Source: Sphingobacteriales bacterium 16-39-50
Lineage (GTDB): Bacteria > Bacteroidota > Bacteroidia > Sphingobacteriales > Sphingobacteriaceae
DNA length: 39,503 nt
Assembly (NCBI GenBank): GCA_002257025.1
Contig: NCHA01000025.1
Location: 1 to 39,503, forward strand
Reading direction: 5' to 3'
The translations under genes and the position numbers were made by a program. The notes beneath the pieces were generated by a model, which worked only from the letters and a program-made list of their open reading frames with translations, did no database searches and had not been told where the DNA came from. Positions 36,665-39,503 of this stretch are shown here, piece by piece. Within the stretch, counting starts at the first letter, position 1. Every line of letters begins with the position of its first letter.

Positions 36665-37275
36665 CCAGCGAAATCAAAATTTTACAAAAATACATATTAT
36701 CGGGGGAATGTTGGATTGGGAATAGGGGAAATTTTCCTGTGGTGGGTGTTATCACCAACCGCAGGCAAATATTTAAATTGAAAAACTGAACCCATATTGG
36801 AATGATCTTACCGCGGATTGGTTAGTAAAAAGCACTAAGTAAACGCTTGGATTCCAGTGAAAGCTGGAACCTCCTCATCCCCCCACGCAAATTGTCATTC
36901 CAGTGAAAGCTGGAACCTCCATTTATTTACCTCTTTATTTGTCAGCAAAAGCGGGAAACAGAGACCTAACCAGACAATTAAATAAAGTCATTGCCTTTCC
37001 TGTGATTGGTGTTGCAGGTGCTTGGTGATAACATCAAACTATAACTATCGGTTGACAAGCGCTGTTTGAGGGGGGTAAGGAGATTCCACATCCGATGATA
37101 AGAAATTATAAGATAGGTTATAGTAGGTTCTCGCTTTCGCGAGAATGACAAGTGTTGCTGGGGAATAAGGAGATTCCAGCCTCCGCTGGAATCGAAATGC
37201 GAGCCGTTTAATAAATTATGTTACCTCTTACTCATTTTTTGTCTTTAGATATTGCAGGGATTACAATTTTTGGAT
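36665..37275. repeat. Repeat-dense spacer upstream of the GIY-YIG gene
   Basis: In order: GGTGGGTGTTATCACCAACC (36740-36759); the broken GIY-YIG 3' end; a forward bipartite palindrome element at 36849-36920 (ATTCCAGTGAAAGCTGGAAC, twice); degenerate TTGGTGATAACATCAA (37022-37037); and a reverse-oriented element at 37124-37197 (GGTTCTCGCTTTCGCGAGAA, then GATTCCAGCCTCCGCTGGAA), which ends in TCGAAATGCGAGCC. The last module is repeated nearly unchanged after the gene at 37764-37843. Confidence 0.85.
36777..36842 (+). pseudogene. Remnant 3' end of a second GIY-YIG gene
   Basis: This reads I-E-K-L-N-P-Y-W-N-D-L-T-A-D-W-L-V-K-S-T-K-stop, directly comparable with the last 21 codons of the intact gene at 37276-37578 (IEKLNPDWHDLAADWFIKSG plus R). 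Roughly five in six bases are identical. An in-frame stop lies immediately upstream, and the sequence before it is a GTTATCACC palindrome, so only the 3' end survives. The same pair of palindromes follows in both copies. Confidence 0.85.
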
Positions 37276-37578
37276 ATGAGGGAATATTTTGTTTACATGC
37301 TTACAAATACATATCATAATGTTTTGTACATCGGTGTTACTAACAATATCCGCAGAAGAGTTTATGAGCATAAAAGAAAGCTTGTTTATGGATTCACAAG
37401 CAAGTACAATTGTACTAAACTGGTGTGTTATGAAAAGTTTACTGACGTGAACTTAGCCATCGCCAGGGAAAAACAATTAAAGACCTGGCAACGATCTTGG
37501 AAAAATAATTTAATTGAAAAACTGAACCCAGATTGGCATGATCTTGCCGCAGATTGGTTCATCAAAAGTGGTAGGTAA
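37276..37578 (+). CDS. Small GIY-YIG nuclease-domain protein
   Basis: A 100-residue stand-alone GIY-YIG domain. It has the motif pair VYM (6-8) and YIG (18-20), then R27, H32 and the metal-binding catalytic glutamate E65 in AIAREKQLK, so the active site looks complete. The frame is open eight codons further upstream from a TTG, but ATG 37276 (MREYFVYMLTN) matches the usual family start. There is no DNA-binding extension. It is bracketed by palindrome elements (reverse-type module upstream, forward and reverse modules downstream) and has a broken relative 500 bases upstream. Its role is unknown: members of this family are often annotated only by the domain. Confidence 0.92.
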   Translation: MREYFVYMLTNTYHNVLYIGVTNNIRRRVYEHKRKLVYGFTSKYNCTKLVCYEKFTDVNLAIAREKQLKTWQRSWKNNLIEKLNPDWHDLAADWFIKSGR

Positions 37579-37933
37579 CCGCGCCGATTCCAGCGAAGGC
37601 TGGAATCTCCCCATCCCCCACGCAAATTGTCATTCCAGCGAAAGCTGGAACCTCCATTTATTTACCTCTCTATTTCCTGTGGTGGGTGTTATCACCAACC
37701 AATAAGCACATGGCACACATACCTAGTAGGTGTTTGGTGATAAAACCAACCGCAAGTTATAAGCAGGTTCTCGCTTTCGCGAGAATGACAAGTGTTGTTT
37801 GGGGTTAGGAGATTCCAGCCTCCGCTGGAATCGAAATGCGAACCCCATACTAAATTCCTCTGGTTGGTGTTATCACATTATTATGTATAAATCTGCAAGA
37901 AAAATGATAAATTCATTTTAAAACATATTCAAA
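37579..37933. repeat. Repeat-dense spacer downstream of the GIY-YIG gene
   Basis: A forward bipartite element at 37585-37655 (GATTCCAGCGAAGGCTGGAA, spacer with CGCAAATTGT, CATTCCAGCGAAAGCTGGAA). Then GGTGGGTGTTATCACCAACC (37681-37700), TTTGGTGATAAAACCAACCG (37733-37752), a reverse-oriented element (37764-37835), and GGTTGGTGTTATCAC (37862-37876). The first 90 bases match 36843-36940 after the broken copy. The remaining ~55 bases before the esterase are AT-rich without a recognised promoter. Confidence 0.85.
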
Positions 37934-39196
37934 TTGAAAAGAAGAAATTTTCTAAAAACATCTGCAATCGGCTCTGCCGTTATAGCATCTTCGGGCTTAT
38001 TATCCTTTCAGCCAGGAATGGCTAACATAGCACCTGGCATTCCCTCAATCAAAAATCCATTAAACCTTTATGGTTCTTTAGAACCGGTTCTTGAAGGGAT
38101 TCGTGCAAACAATCCTATGAATCTGACTGTTGCAAACTGGAGAAAAAAGAATCCAAAGGGTACTTATAAAAAATGGCAGGCTGCAGCCAGAAAATGTCTG
38201 CTGGATGGATTGCACTATAATCCCGGACCATTAAACCTGGCGCCAGAGGTGATTCTAAAAGAAGACAGGGGCACCCACACTTTCGAAAAAATACTTTTTA
38301 ATACTACTCCGTGGCATCGGCTGGAGGCTTATCTTCTATTGCCAAAAGGAATTAAAAAACCAGTCCCGGGTATCGTTGCGCTGCATGAATGGGGCGGACC
38401 AATGGGCTTTGGCAAAGACCGGATCGCAAATGGTGGCAAGGATCATGAACTTTTGGTGAAACATCGTAAAGAATACTACGAGGGTGCCTATTTAACAGAA
38501 GAACTGGTTAACAGAGGTTACGCGGTTATCGTTATAGATGCGCATCATTTCGGCGCCCGTGTTCCTAAAGGCATCAATGGAATACCTCTTAACTTTGATC
38601 CTTTTTCATTATCAGCCGGGGAGTACAATCAGTTTGATACCAGGATCCGTGATCTGTTATATTATGGAGTCAGGCAGTTAAATTGGGCAGGGACTACCTG
38701 GGCCGGCATTAACTACTTTGACGATTCAAGATGTATAGATTATTTAGCTACCCGCCCGGAAGTGGATATGAAAAGAATCGGAGTAACCGGCCTATCCGGT
38801 GGCGGATGGAGAACCAATATCCTTGCGGCACTGGATACAAGGATAAAAGCTTCAGTAAGCGTTGGATGGATGACTACCGGCGACACGCAGCAACATTATA
38901 ACCTAAGCGGCGCTGTTGGAAGCTTTTGTTTATTGCCAGGGGTGTTGAACAGGATGGATATTCCGGATCTTGCAGCCATGAGTGCTCCCAATGCCTGTAT
39001 GATTGTAGTAGGCGAAGAAGACCCTCTTTTCCCTGAAGAAGGAAAAATGAAAGCCAAAGCAGAAATCCAGTCCGCATTCGACTGGGCAGGCAAAGGCGAT
39101 AACACGTCATTTTATTCTCCTAAAACGGTACATAATTACAATCGGGATATTCAGGAAAAAGCGTATGCCTGGCTGGAAAAACATCTTAAAGGGTAA
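37934..39196 (+). CDS. Tat-exported alpha/beta hydrolase (acetylxylan-esterase/dienelactone-hydrolase type)
   Basis: A 420-residue exported hydrolase. The N-terminus KRRNFLKTSAIGSAVIASSG is a twin-arginine signal, which fixes the start at a TTG codon, because an in-frame stop (37919-37921) lies just upstream and no ATG is available. The alpha/beta-hydrolase core has the nucleophile S288 in GVTGLSGGGWRTN, D363 in VVGEEDPLFP and H400 in KTVHNYN, a complete catalytic triad. The large-domain features (IVALHEWGG, YAVIVIDAHHFGAR, CIDYLATRPEVDMKRIGV) match esterases acting on sugar esters. The substrate is unknown and there is no sugar-utilisation neighbour in the window. Confidence 0.85.
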   Translation: MKRRNFLKTSAIGSAVIASSGLLSFQPGMANIAPGIPSIKNPLNLYGSLEPVLEGIRANNPMNLTVANWRKKNPKGTYKKWQAAARKCLLDGLHYNPGPLNLAPEVILKEDRGTHTFEKILFNTTPWHRLEAYLLLPKGIKKPVPGIVALHEWGGPMGFGKDRIANGGKDHELLVKHRKEYYEGAYLTEELVNRGYAVIVIDAHHFGARVPKGINGIPLNFDPFSLSAGEYNQFDTRIRDLLYYGVRQLNWAGTTWAGINYFDDSRCIDYLATRPEVDMKRIGVTGLSGGGWRTNILAALDTRIKASVSVGWMTTGDTQQHYNLSGAVGSFCLLPGVLNRMDIPDLAAMSAPNACMIVVGEEDPLFPEEGKMKAKAEIQSAFDWAGKGDNTSFYSPKTVHNYNRDIQEKAYAWLEKHLKG

Positions 39197-39406
39197 GGAA
39201 TTTTCTTTTATTAAATATTTATGCTGGTGCAGGAATGCATTATTTAGCTTGAGTTTCCTGTGGTTGGTGATAACACCAACCACAGGTTAATTTTTTCTAA
39301 TGACCCTGAAGGGGTCAAATGTTTATAGAATTATATTAAAACGGAGATTCCGACCCTGAAGGGGTCGTATGTATTTAAAATTACCACATACGACCCCTTC
39401 AGGGTC
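39197..39406. repeat. Palindromes after the esterase
   Basis: A perfect 13-base-pair hairpin at 39257-39286, arms CCTGTGGTTGGTG and CACCAACCACAGG with loop ATAA, is the best-preserved copy of the GTTATCACC family. It is followed by three CGACCCTGAAGGGGTCG-type hairpins (39301-39317, 39351-39367, and 39391-39407 in the opposite sense). The first of these is followed by AAATGTTTATAGAA, a linker that resembles the one at about 22304-22324. Confidence 0.85.
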
Positions 39407-39503
39407 CTATCGTGTGGACACATCTCTGTGTGTATCCCATCCTTCTTTTGCGGCTTTAAAGTATTTGAGCCCAATCCATAAGGTTGTAATTCCTGGAGTA
39501 CGT
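39407..39503 (-). CDS. 3' end of a reading frame, possibly a transposase
   Basis: The minus strand is open from the window edge to a TAG at 39407-39409, giving 31 residues that include TPGITTLWIGLKYFKAAKEG and W-D-T-H-R-D. The pattern P-x3-LWxGLxx...GW recalls the C-terminus of IS4-type transposases, but the piece is too short to be sure. The gene continues beyond the window, and its stop overlaps the last base of a CGACC-type hairpin. Confidence 0.4.
   Translation of the reverse strand, partial: RTPGITTLWIGLKYFKAAKEGWDTHRDVSTR

Noticed and set aside
36665..37933. Integron or attC-like array
   Set aside because: The palindromes lack attC core sites, no tyrosine integrase is present, and the single cassette gene is not in the one-gene-per-site layout.

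Overview
The window looks like chromosomal DNA of a Bacteroidota bacterium, most likely Sphingobacteriales-like (Pedobacter relatives). The signs are: atpD-atpC in a separate small operon with a short epsilon subunit; promoters of the Bacteroidota type (TAnnTTTG, with TTTG upstream); the long IspG form with a central insert; a HemC-HemD fusion; the glutamyl-tRNA (C5) heme route; and small outer-membrane barrel proteins. The genus is an inference, since I could not run a search.

Layout. 1-2314: ATP synthase beta and epsilon with a clear promoter and terminator. 2315-15691: a ten-gene branched-chain amino-acid operon, ilvD-ilvB-ilvN-ilvC-(degenerate leuC paralog)-leuA-leuC-leuD-cimA-leuB. It is preceded by a 45-codon leader ORF rich in Ile, Leu and Val, followed by a U-tract hairpin, so attenuation is likely. 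cimA gives a threonine-independent entry to isoleucine from pyruvate, and LeuCD and LeuB can serve both that route and leucine. 15692-16720: arrays of an ATCCT-type repeat around a small GxxExxY nuclease-like gene. 16721-19956 (minus strand): an orphan ABC ATPase, a barrel protein and an ECF sigma/anti-sigma pair. 19957-23890: repeat-rich spacers, cbpA-cbpM chaperone genes, a DUF1304 membrane protein and a barrel-like protein. 24550-33964 (minus strand): a heme-synthesis block, hemA, hemCD, hemB, hemL, a two-component system, a TPR membrane protein, hemE and hemJ. 34120-36664 (minus strand): ispG and lspA, overlapping by a few bases. 36665-37933: a dense repeat region around a GIY-YIG nuclease gene. 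37934-39196: a Tat-exported alpha/beta hydrolase. 39407-39503: a clipped reading-frame end that may be a transposase.

The genes are mostly ordinary housekeeping. The unusual content lies in the spacers. Two kinds of repeat recur. (i) Junction arrays: imperfect tandem copies of a 7-10 base word, a different word at each locus, often followed by an arm made of the reverse complement, so the junction could fold back on itself. One such word pair has entered the ispG reading frame. (ii) Bipartite palindrome elements: two ~20-base hairpins about 20-30 bases apart, in either orientation, concentrated around the GIY-YIG gene. Beside that gene is an older, broken copy of its 3' end with the same palindromes attached. 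Each repeat-rich island contains a small nuclease-type gene with its catalytic motif intact (GxxExxY with D..ExK, and GIY-YIG), which suggests repeat-spreading cassettes comparable to REP/RAYT systems but using different enzymes. This is the best candidate here for an undescribed system. Other notable items are the leader-peptide attenuator, the LeuC paralog that lacks all cluster cysteines and ends in a LeuD-like tail, and a perfect 32-base palindrome between ilvD and ilvB.
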